From contig NZ_CP046803.1 in the NCBI RefSeq assembly GCF_009763805.1, forward strand, positions 930,001 to 994,000: a stretch of 64,000 nucleotides of DNA. The letters run 5' to 3'. The position numbers and the translations under genes were made by a program. The notes beneath the pieces were generated by a model. It was given only the letters and a program-made list of their open reading frames with translations, had not been told where the DNA came from and ran no database searches. Origin of the DNA: Vibrio cidicii (GTDB taxonomy: Bacteria > Pseudomonadota > Gammaproteobacteria > Enterobacterales > Vibrionaceae). Positions 55,707 through 64,000 of the stretch are shown here, in pieces (position 1 is the stretch's first letter; each line of letters starts with the position of its first letter).

Positions 55707-57667
55707 AAAAGAGAATGAAAAAATCAGCACTCAGTTACGCAATTACGTTGGCGGTTTTCTCCCTCCCTGTTTTGGCGGATACAACGCAAAGTTCTGACGT
55801 GGATGTTATGGTGGTGACCGCGACCACCAACCAAACCTCGTTGCGCGAAGCGCCAGCGACCATCAGCGTGATCACCAGTGAGGATCTCAACCGCACGCCA
55901 GTGAATGATGTGGCCAGCGCGCTTGAAAGTGTCCCCGGTGTGCATGTGGTGCGCAGTTCTGGTAGCGAGCCGAATATCATTATTCGTGGTTTGAAGAACA
56001 ACAATACCGCACGGGACAACTTTACCTTGTTGCTGGTCAATGGCCGTCGTATCAATTCCGGTGAGACGATGGTACGTGGTGCCGGGTTTGATTTCTCCAG
56101 CATTCCGATTAGCGCCATTGATCGTATTGAAGTGATCCGCGGGCCGATGTCGTCGCTTTATGGCAGTGATGCGCTCGGCGGGGTAGTGAACGTTATCCTC
56201 AAGCAGCCAACGGAAGAGACGCGCATTAACGCCAGTCTCTCTTATTCGCACCCTGAAGAGGGGGATGGCGCTATGACCAAAGGCAACGTTTGGGTCAGTG
56301 GGAGCGCACTGCCTGACAAACTGCTCTACTCTGTGGCAGCAGAAGTGAGCCAGCAAGATGCTTGGTTCCCTGACGATGTGCATGCTGGGAATAACTTCTC
56401 CGGTAACGCAGAGCAGGAACGTAAAGGTATCCAAGCGGCATTGACTTGGCTTGTGAATGAAAACAACAAAATCCTTTGGGATATCAGCTATCTGGAAGAT
56501 AAGCGTACCTATCCCGATACCGACAGAAACAGTTCGGCGGATGATGACATCACCAACGGTAAAAAATACACCACCTCGTTGGGCCATCAAGGAGAGTGGA
56601 GTTGGGGCAATAACAATATCAACTATTTGTACGAAAACTCGAAAATCCATGATGACAACACGCACCCTCTGCTAGCGGTTGCCAATGCGAAACAGCAAAA
56701 CCACTCACTGGATGCTAAGTTTGGCATCACGGCCATCGATGGACAACTGATTACCACTGGCTTTGATGTTCTTTACTCCTCAATCGACATCGACCGAGAT
56801 TACAATGACAGCCAATCGCTGACGCAAAATGCGCTGTTCTTGCAAGATCAGATAACTTTGACTGATACCTTGTCAGCAACGCTGAGTGGCCGCTTAACCC
56901 ACAACAACAATTTTGGCAGTGATTTCACCCCAAGAGCGTATTTAGTGTATACCCCAAGCGATCGTTTAACGCTCAAAGGGGGCTATGCGGAAGGGTTTAA
57001 AACGCCTTCTATTTACCAATCATCGAAAGAGTTCACTCTGGTCAGCTGTGGCGGTGCTTGCTACCTGACGGGCAATCCCGACCTCAAGCCAGAGAGCTCA
57101 AAAACCGTCGAGTTCACCTCTAGTTACCGCGGTGATAGCTGGTTTGTTCAGGGCACGGTGTTTGCAAACCAGATTGAAAATATGATTGACCGAGACACCT
57201 CAACACGTGCTACGGGCTTTATTACCTACCAGAACATTAAAGACGATGTTGAGTCGAAAGGCTTAGAGCTGGAAGGCGATCTGGATATCAGCGATACCCT
57301 CTATCTCAACGCGAATGCCACATACACAAAAACCGAAGTGAAAGCGACGGGGCTGGATTTGGAAAACGTGCCGTCATGGTTGGCGAACATTACGCTGAAC
57401 TGGGACGTAAGCACGGATCTCACTCTGTTTACTTCAGCCAATTACACGGGGAAACAGTGGGGCTACAGTTATAGCCTCGGTGAGAACATCTGGTTTGACC
57501 CGTATGTGATCGCCAATCTCGGTGCCAGCTACCGCATCAATCATGATTGGACGGTAAAAGCAGGCGTCACCAACTTCCTAGACAAAAATCTTCAAGCGGA
57601 AAGCCAAGATTATCAGGAAAGTGAGATCGGCCGCTCTTACTACATCACCATCGATATGGCGCTGTAA
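55703..57667 (+). CDS. irgA: TonB-dependent siderophore receptor (IrgA/CirA type)
   Basis: A 654-residue outer-membrane receptor. The signal peptide ends LPVLA (about 25). The TonB box and plug domain (45-165; DVMVVTATTNQTSLREAPATISVITSED, then VIRGPMSSLYGSDALGGVVNVI) are followed by a 22-strand barrel ending in a terminal Leu after aromatic residues. Sequence layout resembles IrgA and related catecholate receptors of Vibrio. It forms a Fur-regulated operon with the esterase. The precise siderophore is not determined. Confidence 0.92.
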   Translation: MKKRMKKSALSYAITLAVFSLPVLADTTQSSDVDVMVVTATTNQTSLREAPATISVITSEDLNRTPVNDVASALESVPGVHVVRSSGSEPNIIIRGLKNNNTARDNFTLLLVNGRRINSGETMVRGAGFDFSSIPISAIDRIEVIRGPMSSLYGSDALGGVVNVILKQPTEETRINASLSYSHPEEGDGAMTKGNVWVSGSALPDKLLYSVAAEVSQQDAWFPDDVHAGNNFSGNAEQERKGIQAALTWLVNENNKILWDISYLEDKRTYPDTDRNSSADDDITNGKKYTTSLGHQGEWSWGNNNINYLYENSKIHDDNTHPLLAVANAKQQNHSLDAKFGITAIDGQLITTGFDVLYSSIDIDRDYNDSQSLTQNALFLQDQITLTDTLSATLSGRLTHNNNFGSDFTPRAYLVYTPSDRLTLKGGYAEGFKTPSIYQSSKEFTLVSCGGACYLTGNPDLKPESSKTVEFTSSYRGDSWFVQGTVFANQIENMIDRDTSTRATGFITYQNIKDDVESKGLELEGDLDISDTLYLNANATYTKTEVKATGLDLENVPSWLANITLNWDVSTDLTLFTSANYTGKQWGYSYSLGENIWFDPYVIANLGASYRINHDWTVKAGVTNFLDKNLQAESQDYQESEIGRSYYITIDMAL

Positions 57668-58153
57668 TCACAGGCCTTAGCCTTCCCCAGACGCTGGTTT
57701 GGGGAGGGCTTGATAACCTGTGCCCTTCTTTCATTCTCGCTTAATCTCTTTTGTTTCCCTGTTTTCCTTTCATCCATATTGTTTTGTTCGATATTGTTTT
57801 TTTATTTGGGTACTGAATGCGCTTTTTTCGTGAGCAACAGGAAGGTTATTTTTATTCGAAAATTAACATCAATGAAATATGTGATTTGACCCGCACTGGG
57901 TGAGAGTGGCGAAATGTTATGCAGAATGGCATCCTCCGTACCTAGCTCACAAAAGTGCCTATTCCTCCCCCTTTCTACGCCCTAAAAATGTGCAGCAATT
58001 CACGACCTCTCCTTCTACTTTCCGTGATCTCGATACCCGCATTGCATTAATTATTAACGACAAAAATCTTTACTGAGTCTTCTCACATTTTGCTGGCAAA
58101 CGAAATTCTTAGCATAACTGGGCTTTTTATAATTACGCATATGGATATAGAAC
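57668..58153. promoter_or_regulatory. Intergenic region with stem-loop and MalT-like boxes before pulA
   Basis: A CCTTCCCCA/TGGGGAGGG hairpin at about 57681-57708 follows the receptor but lacks a T-run. Three reverse-oriented words resemble MalT boxes (GGAGGA core): CATCCTCC near 57930, TTCCTCCCCC near 57962 and ACCTCTCC near 58008. This fits maltose-dependent activation of pullulanase, but the boxes are degenerate. Confidence 0.4.
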
Positions 58154-61100
58154 GTGAACATACAACCTTTTAATTTATCAATGGTGGCGAAAGCCATTTT
58201 ACCTCTGTTAGCCACATCGCTCGTGGTTGGCTGTAATTCTTCCAGCAGCGACAACGGCACACCGCAACAACCGGATCCCAGCAAAACGGCGCGTGTTTAC
58301 TACAAAGCGAATAGCGTAGTGGCAGCGGCCGACGCCTCTGCTTACGATAAAGCGTCGCTGTATGTATGGAATAATGACAGCTGCAATAGCTACGCCGAAA
58401 CCGATCCCAATGCTAACGACTGGGGAACGGGCATGGCGCCAAAAGGGGTAGACGATAAGCTCGGCGTTTACTGGGAGCTCGACGTCCGTGAAGATGCAAC
58501 CCAGTGTATCAACTTTATTCCGCGCATCGATGGTAACAAACCGTTGGGCGACTTCGATGCCAAACTCGATCTGACCCAAACAGACAAAAACAACGCGGTG
58601 TTTACCCAAGAAGGCGTCAAGGCGGTTTATCCTGAGCTGATCCCGACCTCGGACATTCCTGCAAACACGGCGCGCGTTTACATGAACACGCCAGATGGCG
58701 ACCAAAGTGCGTTCCGCCTGCATGTGTGGAATGACGACACATGTAAAAACTATGGAGCAGCCAATACCGACTGGCCGGGCCTTGAACCTACGGGTGTGAG
58801 TGAAGTGTATGGCCCGTATTGGGACTTGCCTGTCAACGGTACCGACAGTTGTCTCAATATCATTCCAAACAACAAATCGAATGGCGATTACCAAACCGCG
58901 AACTTGAAGTTTGAGTTTGATAAAACCACAGCGATTGGCAAGGTGGCGTTTGTTTTCAAAGGCACCGACAAGGTTTACTACAGCGCTTTGGCGCAAAAAC
59001 CCGTTGCACAAGTGGAACTGGCGGGTGCGAGCGCGATTTTTGCCGATGATAAAGTCATCCTAGTCAATGCCAAAGACGCAACCAGCGTCACGCTCTACTA
59101 TTCACAAAGCGGCGAACTCGCGTTTGACAGCGCGACGAAAAAAGTCACAGGTGCCACCAAACAGGTGACCTCAAGCAAAGTGGCAAGCGGTGATTGGGCC
59201 AGCACTAAACCTCATTTGAAAAATGACTTTATTGGCTTTGAGATGGACTTTAGCGGCGAAGGTCTCGCGCTGAAAGATCTGTTGAAAGGTCAACTAATGG
59301 TGGTGGCAAGTGACGCGACAGGTGTTATCAAAGCGACCGAAGTTCAGCCTGCCAGCGCACTGGACGCATTGTACGCGGATAGCGCGACCAAGCTAAGTTA
59401 TGGCGCGATCATCAACCAAGACAGCAGCACCACGTTCCGTTTGTGGGCTCCGACCGCGCAAAGCGTCAAACTGATCCCTTACAGCGCAGATAAACAGGCA
59501 CAAAGCGCAATTGCAATGAGCTTTGACGCCACTAGTGGTGCATGGGTAGCAGAAAACACAGCGTTAAAACATGGTGATTTCTACCGCTACGAAGTGACGG
59601 TTTACCACCCTGCAACCGACAAAGTGGAAACCTATCAAGTGACCGACCCGTATTCATTGAGCTTGTCGATGAACTCGGAATACAGCCAAGTGGTGGATCT
59701 GGAAAATGCCGAGCTGAAACCGTCGGGTTGGGATGCGCTTGCCGCGCCGCACGCGCAAGATAACCCAGCCAGCTTTGTCTTGTACGAAGCGCACATTCGT
59801 GATTTCTCAGCGCTAGACAGTTCAACCATTGAAGCGAACCGTGGCAAATACAAAGCCTTTACTCAAAGTGGCAGCGCGCCGGTTGAGCATTTGAAGAATC
59901 TAGCGAAATCAGGCGTTACTCATTTGCACCTGTTGCCTACCTTTGACATCGCGACCATCAATGAAGATCCAAGCAAAGTGGCCGACATCAACGCTAAGTT
60001 CGCCAAATTGTGTGAACTCGACGCTAGCGTGAAAGATGACAAAGACTTTGGCAGCTATTGCGCTGGAGATGAAACCATCGCCGCGGTGTTTGACACTCTG
60101 TCAAAGGCTGACAGCAAAGACAATGCGGTGGTTCAGCGCCTCAACAGCCATGTTCGTAATGTTGACTCCTTCAACTGGGGTTACGATCCATATCACTACA
60201 CGGTGCCTGAAGGCTCTTACTCCTCTGACGCCGAGGGCATGACGCGCATCAAAGAGTTCCGTGAGATGGTGATGGCGGTGAAACAAGATGTCGGTATGAA
60301 CGTCGTGATGGATGTGGTGTACAACCACACCAACGAATCGGGCGTCTCTTCCAAGTCGGTGTTGGATCGCATTGTGCCTTGGTACTACCAGCGCTTGAAC
60401 GAATTCTCTGGTGCGGTTGAGCAATCAACTTGTTGTTCAAACACCGCTCCTGAGAACAAAATGTTCGGCAAATTGGTCGACGATTCGATCGCCACTTGGG
60501 TGAAAGAGTACAAGATTGATGCTTTCCGCTGGGATTTGATGGGACATCACCCACTGGCGCAAATACAGCAAACCCTCGCGGCGGCGCAAGCGGTTGATCC
60601 ACACGTTTACTTCTACGGTGAAGGGTGGAACTTTGGTGAAGTAGGTAATGACCGCATGTTCAAACAAGCGACACAACCGAACTTGGGCGGCACGGGCATC
60701 GGCTCTTTCTCTGACCGTCTGCGCGACGCCGTTCGCGGTGGTGGCCCATTCGATGGTGAAGCGACCCTGCGTTCGAACCAAGGTTTTGGTAACGGCATTT
60801 ATGTACAAGTGAATGACAAAAATACCCAAACCGCGGAATTGAAGAAAACGGCGCTGCACTTGGCGGATCTCACTCGCCTTGGTATGGCGGGCAACCTGAA
60901 AGATTTCCCATTTACCGACAGCACAGGCAAAGCGATTACAGGTGGTGAGCTGGACTACAACGGTCAACCGGCTGGTTACGCGCAAGATGCGTGGGAAATT
61001 CAAAACTACGTCTCTAAGCATGACAACCAAACATTGTGGGACAACAACCAGTACAAGATTGCGTACGGCGTGACGTCTGCTGATCGTACTCGCATGCAGG

Positions 61101-61762
61101 CGGTCAGCCTGTCAACGGCGATGCTGGGCCAAGGCGTGCCATTTATCCACATGGGCAGTGAGTTGCTTCGTTCTAAATCGATGCAGCGCGACTCGTACGA
61201 TTCGGGTGACTGGTACAACCGTGTTGATTTCACCAAACAAGACAACAACTGGAATGTTGGCTTGCCACGTGAAGATAAAGATGGCAGTAACTGGGGCATT
61301 ATTAGCGATGTCATCACAGGGTCGAGTGATCGCGCCATGCCAACCGCAACAGACATTGGCAACATGGACAAGTTCTTCAATGAACTGGCGGCGCTGCGTG
61401 CATCATCTGGCTTGTTGACCTTAGGCAAAGGCAGCGAAATCATCAAACGAGTTAAGTTCCACAACACTGGCGCGGATCAAACCCCGGGTCTGATTGTGAT
61501 GAGCGTGGATAACAGCGGTGAGCTGTACGACGCGAAAGTGGATGCAACTCGTGATGGTTTAGTGGTGGTGGTCAACGCTTCACCAAGCGCATTGAGCAGC
61601 TTCGCTCACTTTGATGCGACAGGTTACAGCCTGCATGCCATTCAAGCTGCCGCTGGCAATGATTCTTTGGCGAAAAACCAAGCTCAAGTGGCGTCAGTGA
61701 CCGAGGGTAAACTCTCTGTACCTGCGTGGTCTGTGGCGGTGTTTGAGAAGCTGCGTAACTAA
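58154..61762 (+). CDS. pulA: Lipoprotein pullulanase-type debranching enzyme
   Basis: A 1202-residue secreted enzyme cleaving alpha-1,6 links in pullulan and limit dextrins. Signal peptide with lipobox LVVGC (Cys27). Two PUD/CBM41-type carbohydrate domains (about 45-145 and 170-275), a further Ig-like region, CBM48 (TTFRLWAPTAQSVKLIPY, about 420-520) and a GH13 barrel with VMDVVYNHTNES, IDAFRWDLMGHH (nucleophile Asp), YFYGEGWN (acid/base Glu) and VSKHDNQTLWD. A DUF3372-like C-terminus ends it. The start is GTG 58154. It lies alone between MalT-like boxes and a terminator. Confidence 0.95.
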   Translation: MNIQPFNLSMVAKAILPLLATSLVVGCNSSSSDNGTPQQPDPSKTARVYYKANSVVAAADASAYDKASLYVWNNDSCNSYAETDPNANDWGTGMAPKGVDDKLGVYWELDVREDATQCINFIPRIDGNKPLGDFDAKLDLTQTDKNNAVFTQEGVKAVYPELIPTSDIPANTARVYMNTPDGDQSAFRLHVWNDDTCKNYGAANTDWPGLEPTGVSEVYGPYWDLPVNGTDSCLNIIPNNKSNGDYQTANLKFEFDKTTAIGKVAFVFKGTDKVYYSALAQKPVAQVELAGASAIFADDKVILVNAKDATSVTLYYSQSGELAFDSATKKVTGATKQVTSSKVASGDWASTKPHLKNDFIGFEMDFSGEGLALKDLLKGQLMVVASDATGVIKATEVQPASALDALYADSATKLSYGAIINQDSSTTFRLWAPTAQSVKLIPYSADKQAQSAIAMSFDATSGAWVAENTALKHGDFYRYEVTVYHPATDKVETYQVTDPYSLSLSMNSEYSQVVDLENAELKPSGWDALAAPHAQDNPASFVLYEAHIRDFSALDSSTIEANRGKYKAFTQSGSAPVEHLKNLAKSGVTHLHLLPTFDIATINEDPSKVADINAKFAKLCELDASVKDDKDFGSYCAGDETIAAVFDTLSKADSKDNAVVQRLNSHVRNVDSFNWGYDPYHYTVPEGSYSSDAEGMTRIKEFREMVMAVKQDVGMNVVMDVVYNHTNESGVSSKSVLDRIVPWYYQRLNEFSGAVEQSTCCSNTAPENKMFGKLVDDSIATWVKEYKIDAFRWDLMGHHPLAQIQQTLAAAQAVDPHVYFYGEGWNFGEVGNDRMFKQATQPNLGGTGIGSFSDRLRDAVRGGGPFDGEATLRSNQGFGNGIYVQVNDKNTQTAELKKTALHLADLTRLGMAGNLKDFPFTDSTGKAITGGELDYNGQPAGYAQDAWEIQNYVSKHDNQTLWDNNQYKIAYGVTSADRTRMQAVSLSTAMLGQGVPFIHMGSELLRSKSMQRDSYDSGDWYNRVDFTKQDNNWNVGLPREDKDGSNWGIISDVITGSSDRAMPTATDIGNMDKFFNELAALRASSGLLTLGKGSEIIKRVKFHNTGADQTPGLIVMSVDNSGELYDAKVDATRDGLVVVVNASPSALSSFAHFDATGYSLHAIQAAAGNDSLAKNQAQVASVTEGKLSVPAWSVAVFEKLRN

Positions 61763-61791
61763 CGCTTCACTCATTCTATCAGCCTAAAAAC

Positions 61792-61820
61792 AAACCCCAC
61801 CAAATTCGGTGGGGTTTTTC
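61792..61820 (+). terminator. Terminator after pulA
   Basis: AAACCCCACC and GGTGGGGTTT pair around AAATTC, followed by TTC. Confidence 0.92.
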
Positions 61821-61869
61821 TATTCAAACAGGGCAAAATTGGCGTCAGTGCCATAGCGTGCGCTAAGTG

Positions 61870-62796
61870 TTAATGCGTTTTTTGATTGGCTTCGGCAAAC
61901 TTCTCCAGCCCCAGTACCAAGGCAAACGCCAGCAAGGCCATGACGATGGCCAAGCCTAACTGCGAAGGTTGCGAGGTCAGGCTTTCAAACTCGAACGGAG
62001 AGAGATTGTGTTGCACCAGAGGCACTTGCTCGCCTTTGGAGTTGAGGCGCCAACTGATGGTCTCTTTCCATGGCCAAATTTTCGGTAGTGTGCCGATCAT
62101 CAATCCGGTGAGAAACATCAAGGTGAAATCGCGAAAGCGGCGTAACAGCCAAGAGAGCACATGAGAAAACGTCAGCAAACCCGCGACACATCCGATGAGA
62201 AACAGGCCGAGGATATCAAACTGCACGTTTTTGACCGCGCCGAGCACGGGCGCGTACATGCCGATCAGCAGCAAAATAAAGCTGCCAGAAATGCCCGGTA
62301 AGATCATCGCGCAGATGGCAATCGCGCCTGCTAACAGGACATTGAGCGACGTCGGTTCGAGATGCAGTGGTTTGAGCACTGTGATGCTGTAGGCGAAAAC
62401 GATGCCGAACAAGAGCAGAGCAAAACGCGGTACATCTTTGCGCTCAACTTGTCTGAGAATGTGGTACACCGACACAAGGATCAGGCCAAAAAAGAATGAC
62501 CAAATCGGGATCGGATGATTGGCCAGCATCCAAGTAATCAGCTTCGCCAGTGTAGCAATACTGGTCAGTACGCCGCCAAACAGTGCTATGAGGAAAAAAC
62601 CGTTGATGTGCTTAAAAGCGGCTTTAAAGCCTTGGGCTTTCCATAAACGAAAAATGCTCGGGTTAATGCGGCGAATACTTTCAAGTAGGGTGTCGTAAAT
62701 ACCAGTGATAAAAGCGATGGTACCCCCAGAAACGCCCGGGACCACATCGGCGGCGCCCATGGCCAGCCCTTTGAGAAACGTGGATAAATAATTCAT
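61870..62796 (-). CDS. DUF368 polyprenyl-phosphate transporter (PopT type)
   Basis: A 308-residue inner-membrane protein with about eight hydrophobic segments and the family signatures GAADVVPGVSGGTIAFITGIYD near the N-terminus and ILPGISGSFILLLIGMY in the second half. DUF368 proteins (PopT) were shown, including in Vibrio cholerae, to recycle undecaprenyl phosphate across the inner membrane, aiding wall synthesis at alkaline pH. It is monocistronic and divergent from the Qrr gene. Confidence 0.9.
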   Translation of the reverse strand: MNYLSTFLKGLAMGAADVVPGVSGGTIAFITGIYDTLLESIRRINPSIFRLWKAQGFKAAFKHINGFFLIALFGGVLTSIATLAKLITWMLANHPIPIWSFFFGLILVSVYHILRQVERKDVPRFALLLFGIVFAYSITVLKPLHLEPTSLNVLLAGAIAICAMILPGISGSFILLLIGMYAPVLGAVKNVQFDILGLFLIGCVAGLLTFSHVLSWLLRRFRDFTLMFLTGLMIGTLPKIWPWKETISWRLNSKGEQVPLVQHNLSPFEFESLTSQPSQLGLAIVMALLAFALVLGLEKFAEANQKTH

Positions 62797-62965
62797 GGCT
62801 CATAAACCGTCAGAAAACAGAGTGGAGGAGTATAACCAGATTCAAGGTAAAAAAGTATGCAATCGCTTTGAATCGCGCCGCCGTGATCTTCTTATGCAGC
62901 GGAAGTGGCAGGAGTTGGGTGAAAAGTAATCACCCTGATAAGCATATGGCTATTTGCGTGGTTGT

Positions 62966-62991
62966 TTGCAAAATGAAATTGCAAAATGCAA
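62966..62991 (+). promoter_or_regulatory. Tandem LuxO-binding sites
   Basis: A perfect TTGCAAAATGCAA at 62979-62991 (consensus TTGCAWWWTGCAA), preceded by a weaker TTGCAAAATGAAA at 62966-62978. They lie about 75 bases before a sigma-54 promoter, the place of phospho-LuxO sites before qrr genes. Confidence 0.85.
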
Positions 62992-63052
62992 TAGAAAATC
63001 GATCGATGAGAAGAATATGAGATATTTAGCCAAAAAATAGAGCTTTTAATCT

Positions 63053-63068
63053 TGGCACGAATCATGCA
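63053..63068 (+). promoter_or_regulatory. Sigma-54 promoter of qrr
   Basis: TTGGCACG-N4-ATGCA has the invariant GG (63054-63055) and GC (63066-63067) 10 bases apart, as -24/-12 elements. The Qrr 5' end lies about 11-12 bases downstream. Confidence 0.9.
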
Positions 63069-63077
63069 TAATCTCTT

Positions 63078-63188
63078 TCGACCCTTATTAAGCCGAGGGT
63101 CACCTAGCCAACTGACGTTGTTAGTGAATATCTATTGTTCACACCATACATAAGCCAATCGCACCTTTTTGCGCTTGGCTCTTTTTTT
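63078..63188 (+). ncRNA. qrr: Qrr quorum-regulatory small RNA
   Basis: About 110 bases. The 5' hairpin GACCCT/AGGGTC is followed by the near-invariant Qrr core (63098-63130; includes CACCTAGCCAACTGACG and TTGTTAGTGAA), then a terminator hairpin AAGCCAATCGC/GCGCTTGGCT and eight T's. In Vibrio, LuxO-P with sigma-54 makes Qrr at low cell density; with Hfq it pairs with luxR/hapR/smcR mRNA. All upstream signals are in place. Which of the several qrr copies it is cannot be told. Confidence 0.95.
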
Positions 63189-63265
63189 ATCTGCGTTTTG
63201 GTTTGGACGCCTTTTGACCTATTCGCCATTGACGGAACATCCGTTTCCCGCCGCACTTTTCTTGC

Positions 63266-64000
63266 CTAGGCTTTGCTTTGTGCTTGTAAGGTTAAGCGAT
63301 CATCCACCACCATATTGTTTTCGAGCTCGTGCACGGTGGCAATACGACAGCGCTTTTCCGGCGCTAGCTTTTCATACTCAGTGAGATAGATATCACTGTG
63401 GATATGTTCGGCCATCATTTTGACCATCAAACGGTTGTTGGAAAATAGCCCTTGCGTCTCCTCGCGATGTGAAAACATCATCGCTTGTTTCATGTCCACC
63501 ACTAGCATGAAGCGGTGTGAAGGATAACGTTGTTCTAAGCTATCGGAGCGCGAATAGTGCTCGACTTTCGGATGCGGCAAGGTTAAGCGATTGAAAGAGA
63601 AAACAATGACGCGCACTCCGCGTTCAATCGCGTGGCAGATCTCATCGGCGAGTAGGTCGAGATGAAAATCAGTATTGAGATAGACTTCGATCTGCGCCAA
63701 ATTCAGCATCTCGCGCGCTTTTTGCAGCAGATTTTCAAAACCAGAGACGTTATAGATAAACTCTTTCTCTTCCTGAAGCATCATGCGTGAGAGCTCTTTT
63801 TTCAGGATCTGAATGTTCTCTATGGTTTTTTTCTCAATCTGGCTAAAAATCAAATCGGGTGATTTGGCCTCGTACTCTTTGGTCTCGCCATCGGACATAA
63901 AGATGCAGCCATTTTTGTACAAGTTGTCAATCGATGAATAGACAGATGAGCGAGAGAGCGAAATCTCTTTGGCAATTTTATAACCGCTGGCGCGGCCATT
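63266..64000 (-). CDS. TrmB-family transcriptional regulator, N-terminus cut by window
   Basis: The frame is open to the right edge, so the first residues lie outside; 244 residues are visible. The visible N-terminal end is the second half of a winged helix (ASGYKIAKEISLSRSSVYSSIDNLYKNG), followed by a coiled coil and a phospholipase-D-like regulatory domain (KAREMLNLAQIEVYLNTDFHLDLLADEI). TrmB-type regulators bind sugars in archaea. Here the neighbouring pullulanase makes a sugar link attractive but unproven. Confidence 0.8.
   Translation of the reverse strand, partial: NGRASGYKIAKEISLSRSSVYSSIDNLYKNGCIFMSDGETKEYEAKSPDLIFSQIEKKTIENIQILKKELSRMMLQEEKEFIYNVSGFENLLQKAREMLNLAQIEVYLNTDFHLDLLADEICHAIERGVRVIVFSFNRLTLPHPKVEHYSRSDSLEQRYPSHRFMLVVDMKQAMMFSHREETQGLFSNNRLMVKMMAEHIHSDIYLTEYEKLAPEKRCRIATVHELENNMVVDDRLTLQAQSKA

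Noticed and set aside
55724..56665. 313-codon frame antisense to the TonB receptor
   Set aside because: Lies wholly inside a well-supported receptor gene; its codons mirror that gene and it has no family similarity.
1..64000. CRISPR arrays, insertion sequences, integron attC sites, tRNA or rRNA genes
   Set aside because: I looked for direct repeats with regular spacers, transposase motifs and tRNA-like cloverleaf ends and saw none.

Overview
This window is chromosome II of a Vibrio, around its replication origin. It carries rctB (initiator found only on Vibrionaceae secondary chromosomes), a GATC-rich origin with RctB 12-mer-type repeats and a DnaA box, the parA2/parB2 pair, and seven perfect copies of the chromosome II centromere motif TTTACANTGTAAA. 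The AraC regulator-putA-putP arrangement, the genus-restricted small proteins and a Qrr sRNA fit Vibrio vulnificus or a close relative. The species call is from memory and was not tested by alignment. I found no rRNA, tRNA, insertion sequence, integron or CRISPR array.

Layout. 1-8 kb: metabolic and transport genes (end of a QEGLA protein, nagB with a NagC-type operator, a broken nuclease-like gene, two tandem gltS genes, a Cache chemoreceptor). 8.1-14.6 kb: a compact seven-gene operon combining an FtsX-type ABC transporter, a LolA-like periplasmic protein, a probable outer-membrane barrel and a LytS/LytTR two-component system; its function is unknown. 14.9-18.9 kb: a YebC-family gene, small conserved proteins and a secreted serine protease. 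19.1-24.6 kb: rctB, oriCII, parA2 and parB2. 24.7-30.3 kb: tmcA, a fapA-like gene and a second cysteinyl-tRNA synthetase. 30.4-36.6 kb: a Lap-type module (type I secretion ABC protein, LapD, LapG, membrane fusion protein). 36.7-42.6 kb: a DctB/DctD-like two-component pair, pdxH, a PAS-LuxR regulator and putR. 42.8-48.2 kb: the putA operon. 48.5-53.9 kb: small proteins, an Lrp regulator, SCO and PCu(A)C copper proteins, a second rsgA, and sstT. 54-64 kb: a Fur-controlled siderophore esterase and TonB receptor, a lipoprotein pullulanase, a DUF368 polyprenyl-phosphate transporter, a Qrr sRNA with LuxO and sigma-54 signals, and a TrmB-type regulator cut by the window end.

The strongest unusual signal is upstream of the second cysS. 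A 28-codon leader peptide with four consecutive Cys codons and a fifth before its stop overlaps mutually exclusive hairpins that end in an intrinsic terminator. This is the architecture of ribosome-mediated attenuation sensing charged tRNA-Cys. Other leads are a structured RNA upstream of gltS, a short leader ORF and switchable hairpin in front of the second rsgA, origin-type repeats at two sites away from oriCII, and the ABC/LolA/LytTR operon.

Seven genes are broken by one extra base. In six of them the extra base lies in the word GAAAC (or its complement GTTTC) where the reading frame calls for GAAC. This repeated signature suggests a systematic consensus error rather than independent gene loss, so these genes are annotated as frameshifted but probably functional in the living strain.
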